The notes below the pieces were generated by a model. The model worked only from the letters and a program-made list of their open reading frames with translations. It did not search any database and was not told the DNA's origin. Shown here in pieces: positions 23,673 to 36,667 of a stretch of DNA of 64,000 bases. The DNA is from Populus alba (taxonomy: Eukaryota > Streptophyta > Magnoliopsida > Malpighiales > Salicaceae), in NCBI RefSeq assembly GCF_005239225.2, contig NC_133287.1, positions 8,723,493 to 8,787,492 on the forward strand, written 5' to 3'. The translations under genes were made by a program, and so were the position numbers. Position 1 is the first letter of the stretch, and each line of letters begins with the position of its first letter.

Positions 23673-25065
23673 GGCTACTTGAAATGGTGGCATCTATCCC
23701 TTCATGTGCACATACAGCATGATTATGAGCTGATTATCTGGGTGGACTGACTTTAAGGGTAACCAACACCGACAATGGCATGTACACTAACTTCTTGTTG
23801 TGGAAATAATTGTATATAATTAAATCTCAAACATGAAGCAAAGCTGATTTCTGATATAAAAAAAAAAAAAAAAAAAAGATGGAGGCTACTGTCACTACTT
23901 GATTTGAGGAAAGAAAAGGGAAAACTCAAGCAAAGAAATAATTAGTTTATAGATTGATTGAAACTTGTGTGCCTCCTTTCATTCTCAAGTTTGAAGCATT
24001 TAATATAAACATAGATAATATTAGAAAAAATGTATATCTTAAAATAGCTTATACATGTCAACTAAAATTAAGTTTTTCTATACGATTTTAGAAATTACAT
24101 TTTTCATATCATTTTAGTGTATTTAAAAAATTATATTTTTTATTTTCAATACCACCTACACGGTTTTAACTTCCGAATTAAAGAAAGAAAACAAAATTGT
24201 TTAATCTAGCCTTTTGGAGCTAGAACGAGAAAAATGGTATGCCCCTATGAAAAGATATATGTGTAATGTTTCTTTCTTTCTTTTTTATAAACATGGATGT
24301 TTGGGGCATCTCGACTAATCCCATAAGCCTGAAGTTAATGACTATATAAGTTTCTAGTGACCATCATATTAGTAACAACATGGTTCGAACTTAAAACAAC
24401 AAAGAAAAAAAAACCTCTTAATTCTAAAATTTTATCACTAAACTACCTGCTAGATGGTTGATATATATATAATGTTAAGAGCCACATAAGAGCCTTTTTT
24501 TTCATGGCTAGAGAATCAATCATAGAGATTTTTTTTTTTTTTTCTATATCATGAACCATAAAAGTTTGAACGTTTTTTTTTTTATTTTTCATTTGTGAAA
24601 GTTAAAAGCAATTTAGACCAACAATTTTGATATCAAGATCATATATATATCCCAATTAATTAAAATGATATCCCTGAATCAATTTCTCCCTGATTTTTCT
24701 CCTTCATGTGCTCCATTTTTTTGGTTAAATTCCTTCAACGTATGATCCTTTTGATTCCTCGATCTTCATGTGCTCAATTTTATTGATTGATCGATCTTCC
24801 TTTGATTTTTTTTGGTCTCTTGATTTGATCTGGTTCCAGAACAAAGATTGCCTCTGTAAATATTTACGTATCAATACACAGCATAGAGAGGAATGAAAAT
24901 ATAGGAAAGAAAATTGTTGGATCACCTTCTCCCGATCAAGTATTTTAGGCTCTAGCCTGTTTCCTTCCTTTCTCCAACGCGTTATCAATATACAATATAA
25001 TGTCAACTTATGTACACAACTGTCCTTGGAATCTTCTATTATGCCCTCTTAGACTTTGGTTTGCC
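22640..25065. other. Intergenic DNA, nothing recognised
   Basis: No gene seen. Simple sequence includes (TAA)n at 23641-23671 and an A-run at about 23861-23877. Confidence 0.55.
23641..23671. repeat. (TAA)n microsatellite
   Basis: About ten uninterrupted trinucleotide units. Confidence 0.95.
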
Positions 25066-25076
25066 CTATATATATG
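25065..25076 (+). promoter_or_regulatory. Probable TATA box of the PADRE gene
   Basis: CCTATATATATG lies about 215 bp before the ATG at 25291 and is followed by a pyrimidine-rich leader region with ctctcaaag and tcctcctcc, as in many plant promoters. The transcription start is inferred to lie near 25100. Confidence 0.55.
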
Positions 25077-25290
25077 TGTGTGTTAACCTCTCGTAAATCA
25101 ACCATCTTTTTCACTCTTCCCTCTCAAAGACATTTTCCTCCTCCAAATCGCCACCCATTTACTTCTTCAAGCTTAGTTCCTCTCAAGAGATTCACCCCGT
25201 TTGACAGTGCTGAAAAACTAGCTTTAAATTAGTATTTTGAGTTCTTGATTCTTGAATCTCTGCCTTTCTGATCTTGTTTTGACTTTCTTG

Positions 25291-25827
25291 ATGGGAAACT
25301 ACGTTTCTTGCACACTGTCAAACCCGCAAGTGCTCAAAAACTCGTCAAAATCAACAAGAGTGATCCTCCCAACAGGAGAAATCAAGAAAATCCAGCAACG
25401 CACAAAAGCAGCGGAGCTAATGTTGGAAGCACCGAACTTCTTCATCGCTAACACCAAGTCTCTGAAAATAGGCAGAAGGTTTTGTCCTCTAAATGCAGAT
25501 GACGAGCTTGGAAAGGCCAGCGTCTATGTCATGTTCCCGATGCATAAAAAGAACTCTGTAGTCACTGCTGGTGACATGGGTGCTTTGTTTATCACTGCCA
25601 ACTCGGTTGTGAAAAGGGCTTTTAAAGGGAACATTAGGGTCTTGCCTGAATCTACGGTGGAGATTTCACAAAATATGGAAAGAAATGATGTTGATGCAGC
25701 GCCAAGGTTGAGTTTGGAGGGAATTGAAGAGGTTTCTTCTCCTTACTCTGCCCATAGGATGTCAATGTCAAGGTCAAAGAAGCCATTGTTGGAGACCATA
25801 GAGGAAGAGCCAGTTTGTTCAAAGTGA
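25291..25827 (+). CDS. PADRE/DUF4228 family protein
   Basis: The intronless gene encodes 178 residues. It opens MGNYVSC, fitting an N-myristoylation signal (Gly2, Ser6) with a cysteine at position 7 that could be palmitoylated, so attachment to the plasma membrane is likely. The following region (about residues 20-110) has the features of the plant PADRE/DUF4228 domain: VILPTGEIKKI, then a PNFFIANTKSL segment, then the FPMHKK stretch. Members are often induced by pathogens or abiotic stress, and their biochemical role is not established. The C-terminus (about 125-178) is Ser/Glu-rich, as usual for the family. The ATG at 25291 is chosen because the frame upstream has only a TTG and no family likeness. 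A TATA box lies about 215 bp upstream. Confidence 0.88.
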   Translation: MGNYVSCTLSNPQVLKNSSKSTRVILPTGEIKKIQQRTKAAELMLEAPNFFIANTKSLKIGRRFCPLNADDELGKASVYVMFPMHKKNSVVTAGDMGALFITANSVVKRAFKGNIRVLPESTVEISQNMERNDVDAAPRLSLEGIEEVSSPYSAHRMSMSRSKKPLLETIEEEPVCSK

Positions 25828-27855
25828 TGTGCAATTGGTTTTTTTTTTTTTTTTTTTTGAGGCCAAAGGTTTTTAAATTTGGTGGATATGTAGGATTTGA
25901 GGGTTTGTGTTTTTTTTTTTTTTTTCGGAAAATAATGTATTGTCAAGATTTTAGGAAGGAAAGAATGTATCTAATGTTCATTCAAAATATAGAAGAAGAA
26001 ATTTAGATTATGGGTTTTAATAATTTGCTGATTTTTTTTTATCTTTTACTGTATATATTTTTATTTTTTAATTAATTATATGAGCAATCAATTTTAGTTA
26101 CACAAGTTTAATTACGAGCAAGGCATATTTGTTAAAAATATAACCTCTTTGATTAAAGATAAGCTTAAAGGTTGCTTTAAAAAAAAAATGAAGCTTCAAG
26201 CTAAAGCTGAGTGTGACATTAAAGTTTGGATTTTTTAAATTTAAAACTCATTTGAATTTAAAAAAATTAAAATAATATTGTTTTGATTCTAAAAATAAAA
26301 ATTGGTATACTCAAGTTAACCTATTTAATATATATTCCAAACCTTACACTAGTGTCATTGATTTAAAATGAAACTATATACTATATGTCATGATTCATAT
26401 TCATGGACACTGATGAACCCACAAGTTTACCAAAATAACTAATATATGTGTGTGTGTGTGTAAGTTTAGGAAAATAACTTGAATAATATATCCTTGGAAA
26501 AATGCCATTAATTCTAATTAATTGATATAATTGAAAGGTTTCACTTACGATTGATTTATTTCCATAATTGAGTAACTCTTAATTCAAGATTCAAGATTGA
26601 TGATTATAGAAATTAAATCATTAATTCCATTTATGTCAATTAATGTGTGACATCCGTACTTAAGGCCCATGTTAGAAATATATTGACTTAACCTCTCATT
26701 TTCATTTTTACATGTATTTGTCTCAGTTATTATATTTATTCATGTGCACTTCTTGGTTCTAAGATTTGTTCAATTGGAGCCAATAATTAATTGCCATCCA
26801 ATTGCATTATTAAATTGAATATGGCATGGACAAACAATTTTCATATATGTCTAGACGAAGTGTGTTTGGTAACTTGTATGAGTATTTTTCAAAAATATTT
26901 TTTAATTAAAAAATAATATTTGTTTGCAATTTTTTTATTTTTTATATTAATATGTCAAAAATATACAAAAATACTTTAAAAATATTAATTTAATATTTTT
27001 AGATGCAAAATTATTTGAAAAACTAAAATTATTACAGTACCACATATAGAATGTCGCTTTAATTCATTTCTTGTCTATCTACATTGTCTTGTCTTAAACT
27101 TGGCCCACATAATAACTGATAAAAAATATATATAAAAAAATTATAGAAAATATAATATAAATTTAATTATAAGCTATCCATAATATTTTAAAATGTATGT
27201 AATTTAATAAAGTTAAAAACAAACCAAAGCATCCAATTATTATTAACAAACACTAAAAAAGTATTATAATTAAATTTATATTATAGAAAATAGAGCCTTT
27301 GATGTTTATAATCCAACTGAAAAAACATGTAGATAAAAATATGTAAATTTTTATTAATGTAGTTTAGATCATATACTTTGACTATATGATTTATCAAGGT
27401 GTATACAATAAATTAGATAAGATATTTCAATTTTTAATTTTAAAGGATTTTAAAATCCGAGACAAAACTCAAAACGTTTTTGTTATATGATATGTTCGTA
27501 AATCAATATCTAAAAGGATTTCTAAATCTTAACTCAATTTTTTTTTACCAAACAAAATCCTAAGGATTAATACAATAAAATTCATTTTTTTTTCCAAGCA
27601 AAAAGAGGAGACCGTGTGCCTGTTGAAGAATGAGTTAGCAACTTATAAGGAATGGCTTGGGTAAAGAAATCCATCAAAACTGTAGTTATAGTGAGTCTTC
27701 ATAAGACAATCATCACTGTTTATGGACCCGAATCTAGGTGATTTATTCATTATCGAGATGAAACTTTGGTGAAACTAATTGGAGGTCTGAGTTAATTGAT
27801 GTCGAAGAATCATCAAATAAGTTGTGAATTTCAATCTCTGACCCGGATGAACCAA
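25828..27855. other. Intergenic DNA with repeats
   Basis: T-runs in the 3' flank of the PADRE gene (25839-25858, 25911-25925), a (GT)n tract near 26448-26460, and one MITE-like copy at about 26862-27050. A short patch at 27600-27660 reads like a peptide with KNELATYKEW, but it is not extended and was not called. Confidence 0.5.
26862..27050. repeat. MITE-like repeat
   Basis: It opens with gtgtgtttggtaacttgta and carries the AT-rich core (atattaatatgtcaaaaata, then tactttaaaaatattaattt). The right end near attacagtaccac is diverged. Confidence 0.5.
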
Positions 27856-28073
27856 GTAAATTAAGAGTATGTTTGGCAGTGTGGTAATGATTGCTTTTCA
27901 AATAACTTTTCGTGCTGAAATACATGTAAATGATTTTTTTTATTTTTAAAAAATTATTTTTAATATCAGCATATCAAAACGATCCAAAACATATAAACCA
28001 TATTAAATTTTAACAAAAATAAATTTTGAATTTTTTGGGAGCGCAGTTTGTACCGCGTTCCCAAATGGTGTCT
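27856..28073. mobile_element. MITE with readable inverted ends
   Basis: The left end is agtatgtttggcagtgtggt and the inverted right end contains accatttgggaacgcggta, which align as TTTGG[CG]A..G.GGTA. The inside carries the shared core (aatatcagcatatcaaaacg, then atccaaaacatataaacc). It is the most complete member of the MITE-like family in this window. An obvious exact target duplication is lacking. Confidence 0.6.
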
Positions 28074-29600
28074 AAATAAACTACGTTTAACTATTTATAT
28101 AAATAGTGAAGTAGCTTGATATATTATTTTATGCGTTTGGTTAACAAATTTGTGTCATGTTTTTTGGTTAACAAATTTGTGTCATGTTTCAATGGTTCAC
28201 GCATGACAGTGATAATGCACATGTTCAAGTACTAAAAGAAGCAATATTTTTCTTTATGATTTAGACAACATGCTTGATATATTATTTTATGTGTTTAGTT
28301 AACAAATTCATGTCTTAGCTTAATGGTTGACGTGTGGTGAAAATAACACGAGGTCAGGGACATGCCCAGGTTCATGGGCCTCCCTTGAGCCGATACGCCT
28401 GGGCTTTTGTTAACAGATCACTGGGTTATTTAGCCTTTTTTTTTTATCTTTTGGTTTTTCTTTTTATTTTATCCTTTTTTATTTTTTTTATAATCTTTTA
28501 AATTGTTTTAAAATTCTCTTTTACTATAAGGTTTTTATTTAATTTTATCATTTAATATTTAATTGATTTTTTTTAAACCTATCTAATAAATAAGGTCACG
28601 AACAACTCCCACATGATATAATTTAAATTCTAATCAAGCAAATAGTCAAGTCATGGTTTTTCAAGTTTGAATCATTACAATGAATTATATGAAAATACTA
28701 AAATATTTTTAACAATTTAAATATTATTTTTTTACATTAAAAAAAATTAATCTAAACAGCATAAAGAGCACAATTAATAAATAATTCAAAAAAAAAAAAA
28801 CTTCAGTTTTCATAATGAAGAAAAATATTAGCACAAGCAAAACAACTTTTTTAATGAACATTAAAAGTAAATGCAGCCATACGACTTTTCAATTACTAAT
28901 TTTCTTTTTCATAAAAAGTAAGTTTAAGGATGTGTTATGTAGGATTATTATGTAATAACTTTTCTTCTGTATATTTGAACCCATTTACAAGTAAATCAAA
29001 AATTAAATTGTTGATTCAAGTAATTTTAAGACAATATTATTAACATGGAACTAAGTACATTTAACAGACGACAATCTACTCAATAATACTAACCTAGTGC
29101 ATATAGAATAGTTTTGAAATTTGACCGGAGTGTGTAAATAAAACTTATATTATAGGCTGACAAGGTTATTTGGAGTTATTCCTAAAAAATATTAAAAATA
29201 AAAATAATGTAATTTTAGTTAAAAAATAAAAATAAATAAATAAATTTTTATCAAGTTTTACTAAATCAAATATTATTTTTATATTTTTATTTTTTTACTA
29301 GTAGAGACTTTATAACCATGGTTAAAGTCATAAATTAAAGCAAACAATAAAAATAGAAATTGTTGAATAAAAAGTTGTTTATTTTTGTATTTTTAAAAAT
29401 GAATTTAAAAAATTTTGAATTTAGTTTTTGCTTGAAATTATATTTTTTAATATTTTTAGATATTTTGATGTGATGATATTAAAAATAATTTTTTAAAAAA
29501 TTAATATATTTTTAAATAGAATAAAAATTTAAAAATAAAAAATTATTATACTTCCAAACATGCCTCAGTATCTGACGTGTAAAACAAAAGTGTGAGGTAT
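28074..29600. other. Intergenic AT-rich DNA
   Basis: It includes a partial direct repeat: gcttgatatattattttatg occurs at about 28113 and 28270, each followed by related text. Another MITE-like AT core lies at about 29380-29560. No gene seen. Confidence 0.5.
29380..29560. repeat. MITE-like repeat
   Basis: It has the shared core with gatattttgatgtgatgata, a ttaaaaataatttttt piece, and a right end reading cttccaaacatgcctcag. Limits are approximate. Confidence 0.5.
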
Positions 29601-29727
29601 TTATAACTTTGATAAAAAGGGGGGCAGAAGAGGACGTCAACAGCTTCGCGAAGAAGGGAAGAGTTGTGCTTATTAGATCATCGACAACAATAGTGGAGGA
29701 AGGAAGGAAGGGTTTTGAGTTTCACAA

Positions 29728-31455
29728 ATGGAACTTCCAACTCCAAGAAATGATTCTCAAGAAGAAGAAGAAGAAGAAGAAGAGGTCTTAACTCTCCACT
29801 TTCTCTCTGTTTTCTTTTGCAGTTTTGTGGATTATTGCCCCTTTTCTCTGTCTATAACAACTTGTTGCTGCTGCTGCTGTTGATGTTGTTTTGTAGCGTT
29901 TCTTAGCTGTTGTTTTTCTTCTTTACACTGATATAATCTTCAAACTTTATGGATTGAAAACTTGATAGAGTCTTCTTGAATCAAAGAAACCCAAAACAGA
30001 GAGTGAACATGTTTGTTGCTGAATGTGTATAAAAATATTGAATTTTATTTTTTAAGTTCAGGATACATGTTTTGTCGTGTCTTGAATCCTCCAATTTCAG
30101 GGTTTTTTTATTTATTTATTCTACTGGGTTATTGTTAATGTACCTCTCTCATGGTTAATAAAGGTTTCTTTATACTGGAGCGTGTTTTTCTCTTCGTTGG
30201 CTTGGTTGGTTTATATATACACACACTTAGATGTTGTGTGCTCTGTTTTATCTGTGCTTGTGTAAATGGAAGCTACTGTTCGGTTTTATTTATTTTCAAA
30301 ACTTCTGTGGTTCTTAAAGAATTTAGAGATTTCTCCCCCTTGCAGATGACTATATATTTGAAAGTCATGAAAACGTCGACGATGAAAGTTCAGAGATCAG
30401 ATACAATTGGAACTATCAAATCTGCGTTTTGTGAGAAGGAAGGAATTCCTAAAAGTTTCCAAGAACTTTTTTTTAACGGTGACCGGCTCAAGGATGACCA
30501 GAGAGTGGTTGATTATGGTATTCCGAAGGATGCCACCCTGCATATGATTCTTCAGGATTCAGTTGGGGTGAAATTGTTAGTCGTTATACCATCACGCCAG
30601 AAAAGTGTTGTGGTTGAAGCAAGGACTTATGATACCGTCCAAAAAATTAAGGCTGTAATTCTTGAGAAGGAACAAATTCTTCCACATCAGTACAATCTTG
30701 TCTTCGCCGGAGAAGTGCTCGAAGATGATACGAGTTTGGCCTCTCTGAATTTGCAAAGCGAGCCAACCCTTCATTTGATTTTCAATCCAAAAGATTTGTT
30801 GTCATTTTCTGTAATCACACCTGCAGGGGAAACTGTGAGACTCAAAGTTAAATTCCTGTATTCTGTTTCTGAGGTCAAAGCAATAATTGGTGGCGTGATT
30901 GGTGTCCCGGTCAGTGATTATGATCTAATCTACCAAGGCAAGAAGCTTGAGGATTCCAATTCATTGGCTTGTTATGACCTCCAAGAAGAATCCATCTTGG
31001 AGATGTCACCCCAGACATTTCAGGTATTTGTCAAGGCGTGGAGTGGGAAAACCATAACTCTGAATGTTCATCAACGTGACACTGTTGAAGATGTGAAGGA
31101 CAAGATTTTCCAGAAGCTTGGCGGGCCAAGCTACTGTCAGAGCATTGTATTTTCTGGAAAGCGACTTGAGGCAAACCGTGATCTGGAATATTACAACATC
31201 AGGAAGAATGCTACACTTCATATGGTTTTCTCACCTTCAACAATAATCACCAAAATGGGGTTGTCTCAAATCGGGGCTGAACCGAACTCCTCCGCTATAA
31301 TCCGTGATTTAAAGGCTATGATCCAAAATAAACTTCCCAGCACCGTAAAGGAAGTATATTTCCGTGAGATACCACTGCAGGATGAGTGCTCCATAGCTAG
31401 TTACAACATCGGTGCAAGTGATAAGCTCACTGTTGTTTCCGAACAGCGCTGGTAA
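29728..31455 (+). CDS. Tandem ubiquitin-like protein, five UBL domains
   Basis: Proposed exons are 29728-29784 and 30346-31455, giving 388 residues. Exon 1 encodes a short acidic head (MELPTPRNDSQ then eight Glu) and ends in phase at GAG|GTCTTA; exon 2 starts at cttgcag|ATG. Exon 2 carries five ubiquitin-like folds at about residues 20-91, 95-170, 172-243, 245-318 and 320-388, recognised by repeated patterns such as F..G..L.DD..L..Y.I....LH. The copies are strongly diverged and none ends in Gly-Gly, so cleavage to free ubiquitin is not expected; the protein probably acts as an uncut scaffold or binding protein. Function is unknown. The frame upstream of 30346 reads 65 codons further but is interpreted as intron. 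If exon 1 is only leader, translation could start at 30346. Confidence 0.8.
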
Positions 31456-32055
31456 GAGTCTGGAGAAAGATCGCCTGATATCTGGCAAAGCCTGGTGATA
31501 TGATTTTGATTTGTATACATGTTATGTTGTTTTCTGCTTGATTGCTCATAATATTCTCAGTGCCTATGAATCTTGTGAACTAAAGTATGAACAAAAGTAA
31601 CCTTCTCTTATTATGCTTTCGCTACTTAACAGAAAAGGGGGAGCAAAACAAGGAAATAGAAAATGTAATCATCTGAGTTTAGGATCATTTTGTTTATCCT
31701 TTCATGCTTCTCTTTTAATGTTCAATTAGGGATTGTTTTTCCCCTAAATTTGCTCAGCTGCTTAAGTGAACATCCCCTCACATGAAAGAGATTACCATGA
31801 ACATCTCTCTATTTAGTTGGCGGATGGATCCTTGCTGAATTCAGTTTCCCAGGCTGCAGCTGAGCAGATTCTGTCTTTAAGAAAGTTACGTTGTGCAGTG
31901 CACTCAACACGAGTGATTGGGGAACAGTACGTGAACCAAGCGAATCCATTGTCTGAGTCTACTGCATAGAATTACTCTGAACAGGGCTACAATTTTGATG
32001 TCTATCTCTAACCCAGGAACATGAATACACTGTTTAATTTTATTTTTTATAATAC
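31456..32055. other. 3' flank of the ubiquitin-like gene
   Basis: Less AT-rich than the DNA further right, and probably partly 3' untranslated sequence. No other gene recognised. Confidence 0.4.
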
Positions 32056-32059
32056 CTTT

Positions 32060-32205
32060 TGATGAATTGATATTTGATTTAAAGTGTTTTTTTTTAATAT
32101 ATTAAAATGATAATTTTTTATTTTTTAAAAAATTATTTTTAACATTAATATATTAAAATAATCTAAAAATATAAAAAAAAAATTAAAATTTAAACAACGT
32201 AGTAA
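32060..32205. repeat. MITE-like repeat
   Basis: It contains the shared core almost word for word: aatatattaaaatgataat, then the T/A run, then aacattaatatattaaaata and atctaaaaatataaaa. Confidence 0.6.
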
Positions 32206-32390
32206 TTATAAATAAATACAACTAAAAGAAGGGCTGAGGTGGTTTATTTTTTTATATAAACAGTTAAATTGAACCACCTTTTTTAGTTGTGTATATAACT
32301 TTGTGTCGTAGCGAGGCTAAAACATTAATAAAATCATTTTAGGTGACAAGTGGAAAAAAAGGGTTGACAGTAGGTTATTCATCTTTTATT

Positions 32391-32393
<3 letters not shown>

Positions 32394-32456
<63 letters not shown>
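32394..32456. repeat. (AT)n microsatellite, longest in the window
   Basis: About 62 bp of uninterrupted TA units. Confidence 0.97.
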
Positions 32457-32460
<4 letters not shown>

Positions 32461-33659
32461 CCACATTCCATGCTTTGTTGTGATTGGCTCTCTGGGTTTT
32501 TTATTGGCTTCTTGGGCTTTTCTGTTTTTTTTTTTTTAATATTTTGGTTTTATTTTTTAATATGATGTTTTTATTTACCCTTTAGTTTTTTTACTTTTTT
32601 TTATCATTTGATTTTTGTTATCCATTTCATCTTTTAATGGGGGGTTTTTATTTAATTTTATTATTTAATGTTGGATTAATACTAAATTATTTTTTTGTAT
32701 TTTTTATCATATAATAAAATAAAATAAAAATTAATTTGACCTAGTAGATTTTATAACACAGGTCATGAGTTTGACGGGTTAATCAGGTTAACCTGACATG
32801 TTTCTTGTTTTTCTTTTGATTTTTTTTTTTTAACATACCTAGTCAACAAGATCATGTTGAGGTAACTTTCACACAATTTAATTTAAAATTAGAGCTAAGC
32901 AAAAAAATTGGGTTGAGAGTTTTCAAATTTAAAATGTTATACTAAGTTTAATGATAATATTAAAAAAGTTTCCTATGGTTTGCATATTATTCTTTTATGT
33001 TTCAAATTTTTTTAGTACAATAATAAAAAATAAACTACCAACAAAACTTTATAAAACACATAGGGAATCATTATGCATATAAACACAAAAAAAATTATTT
33101 GTTGCTAAAGTGAAATTACTTTTTCTTTTCTTTGGAATAAAAATTGAGATGTCTTGGGGTTGGGGTATTATAGTCTTTTTATATAATTCATTAGTCATTA
33201 AAGTATTGTCTAGGGATATATACACATCTTTTAACTTTTTGAAATAGTAAAATTACTAAATTGCTCCAAGTAAAAAAATTAGAATGGTTGACAAGGGTAT
33301 TTTCTATTTTTATATTTTTTAAGAAATAACAAAAAGACATTTTGATTTTTAATATGTCTTTATGCAAGGCTGCATATAGAAGAAATTCATTGAACACAAC
33401 CAAGTAAATATCTCATGTTGCGTAATCAAGTATCTCGATCAATATTTAACTCTTAATTTTTTAATTTTATTTTTAGTTGTTGTTAATGATTTTATTTATT
33501 TAATTACACATATGGTTATCCGATTATTTAATTGAATACTTACGTAATCGTTTTGATTTACATTTATAATTTTTTTATATTAAAAAAACACGTTGCGCAT
33601 CTAATTGTTTTATTGAGAAAATTAAACATACAACCTATAATAGAGCACGAGTCGAATAG

Positions 33660-35870
33660 CTACTTTAAAAAAACTAAACTAAAAGGAGGAGGGAAATTAT
33701 TGTAACTCAAGATAATAATGTAATTACTAAATTGTTCATTTGCTATTAAACCTTTGATTTAGGCATTGGGGTTAAAGTGATTTTTTCACCATGACATAAT
33801 TATTTTTTGCAAATTATATGAGATTAAATTGATTGTTTTGGTTTTTTGTTATACATTGAAATTACTAATTTAATCCTAGAAAAAAAAATATAATGCTTAT
33901 TAGTAAGGGAGTTTTGATCTTCTCAATTTTTTCTTTAATAGTATAATTAATCTTATGTCCTTAGAAACAAAATAATATAACTCTCTTAAGAGGGGTTTTT
34001 TTCTTATCATTTTATATTGATTTTATTATAAATTTAAAGGTTACTTAAGGGCATTATTGTAATTGATATATATTAAATATTATTTTTAAAAAAACTTGGT
34101 GGTATATACACAGCATGCACCAACATGTGAATGACCCCTATATTGTTCAGACGACACTTTCAGGGTCATCCAGCCACCAAACATCATCTTTTGGGGTGGC
34201 GTTTGAAAACTTTCAATGGTGACATGTGTACCGGAAACGCCTCTGGTTTGGCACCAATTACGTTTTCTTTCTTCCCCTCCTTTTATCTCTTTTTTCTCCT
34301 CAAAATAAGTGTTAGCCCTTTAAAAAATTCAAATCAGCCCTTTCACCTCTAGTCCTTATCCTTTTTATTGTTAGTTTTTCTAATTTTGAATAAGACATGA
34401 AATTAAAAATGTTTTTCAATTTCATTCCCTTTTATTTTTTAATCTTTCAAAATTGGTCCCTATTGTTTTTATTTCTATTTTTTTTAATGAATTATAATTT
34501 TTTTAATTTTATCCCTTTTTATTTTTTTATCATTCAAATCTAGTTTATTTTCTTTTGATTGCTATTTATTTTTTCGGATAGTTTATTAGGTTGTTTTTTT
34601 TTTCTCAATTTCATCCTTTATAAGTTTTTTTCTATCAAATTTGATCAATATTCTATTTGTCTCTATCTTTTTTCCTTGAAAAGTTTTTAAATTTGATATT
34701 TATTTCTGATTTCACCGTTTAAGATTAAATTGGATGAGAATTAAGCTTTTTAATTAAGTCTAAGTCAAGGGTTTCACGAGTTGCAAGTTTTAGAGATTCG
34801 ACCGAGTTTATGAGTTTTTCTCAAGTTGACTTGTTTTTTTTTTTTTAAGCTATTTTTTTTTTTACCTTTTTTGCTTTATTACTTTTTTTATAAATTGTCT
34901 TCTATGAGATTAGTCTCGGGCTTTTAATTTGAGTCACCAATTTTAAAAGGTTAATGCGGGTTGATTTTTCTTTTTTCAATTTTTTAGATTAATTTATTTC
35001 AATTATATCTTTTAACATTTAATTTATTTGAAATTGGTCTTCCTATCTTTTTTTGCTTTTTTTGTTTTATTGAGTTTACTTGATCGTGTACCTATGATTG
35101 TAGGGTTTGTGGGTTAACCTGAGTTGATTCATATTGTTTTTTGTGGCATGAGATTAGTTTGGGTTCATGACCAAGGTAATTGGTTTTAAAGTTTGATGCG
35201 AATTGATATTTTTTGGGTCCTTTTTTTTTAAATTAATTTATTATTCAATATTTAATTTATTAAAAATTAATCTTTGTACTTTTCTTTTCTTTCCTTTCTA
35301 TTGATTTATTCCAATCTTATGTTTATAGTCACGAGATTTATGGGTTAACTCATTTTTTTCTGTTACTTTTTAATTTTTTTTTTTTTAATTCTTCAGTTGT
35401 TGAATGATTGATCTTCATCCTAGTATATCATGATTGAGTTATAGATTTTACATCTTGACTTGAGTGGGCTTGAATCGAGATTTTTTGATATTTTTTTTTA
35501 ATTTTTACCTTTCAACATTTTTTTTACTAGAAAATGATATTCATCTTTTTTTATTTTTATTTTTATGAAGTTATTATGTTCTCATTTTATTTATTAGAAA
35601 TTAGCCTTCAAAATATTTTTCTTATATTTCTTTCTATGATATTATCTCAATTTTATATCCAAGACCATGAAGTTTACAAATTAACTCGATTTAACTTTTA
35701 GTTTTAATTTTTTTTTAGTTTCTCCCCATAACATTGAGTTGTTTCGTATTCCGAGTAAGCTTAGAGTGAGTTCTTTCTTTTTTGTTATTTTTTATAGTTT
35801 ATTTTTTTATTGTTGTATTTTTTTTTATAATTAGAAATAGTTTGATATACGTGAGTGATAAAATTATTTC
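33660..35870 (+). repeat. T-rich dispersed repeat, copy A
   Basis: The head (about 33680-34085) includes gtaattactaaatt, then a caccatgaca stretch and the phrase ttttttgcaaattatatga, all also found at 45400-45520. A GC-richer hinge follows at about 34100-34240, then 1.6 kb dominated by T on the plus strand. No reading frame survives. The class is unknown; limits are approximate. Confidence 0.6.
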
Positions 35871-36139
35871 TAGATAGTATTTGCCACCCTAAATTATTAG
35901 ATACCCTACATTCTTTCACATAAAATATGAAAACTACCATCGTAACTATTAGTATTTATAGGTTTCATTATCATTATAAGTACCTACGAGTCTCATATTT
36001 ATGTAAAAAGAGAAATAGTGTACAAAATCCATGCATAAAAACTATTATGATTTAAAAATAAAGTTTCGATTTATTATTTATCCTTTTTATATATAAAAAA
36101 AATTTAATTTGTTTTCTTATACTTAAATATCTACACTTA

Positions 36140-36591
36140 GGGTGCATTTGTTTCTTGAAAAGTAATTTCTAGAAAATCACTTTCTAAACTTTCATGTGTT
36201 TATTTGTCATTAAGAAAGTTGGTCAACAGAAAATACTTTCATGTTAAAGGAAAATTTGGCTTGATTTTCAAGAAAGTGTTTTCATTTTATTTTTGAGCAG
36301 AAAACACTTTCTAGAAATTGTGAGAAATTTAAAAATATCATATTATTTGATGATTATATTAAATTTAGCTCTCAAACTTTTGATTGCTATATATTTTGTT
36401 TGAATCTTTTTTTTTTTTTCAAATTCATCTCTTAAAATTTGATTTAATTTAATTTTTATATTAACTTTGGTCCTTATTTTTATAATTGTTATTTATTTTT
36501 CTCTTATTATTTTTTAATTGAAATTTTTTATCTATCAAATTTGATCCTCATTCTTTTTATTGTTACTTATTTTATTTAAAATTATTCATGA

Positions 36592-36667
<76 letters not shown>

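Noticed and set aside
30151..30345. 65-codon N-terminal extension of the ubiquitin-like gene
   Set aside because: A pyrimidine tract and cag directly precede the ATG at 30346, and a better exon 1 with matching phase lies at 29728-29784. The extension is hydrophobic and unlike the family.
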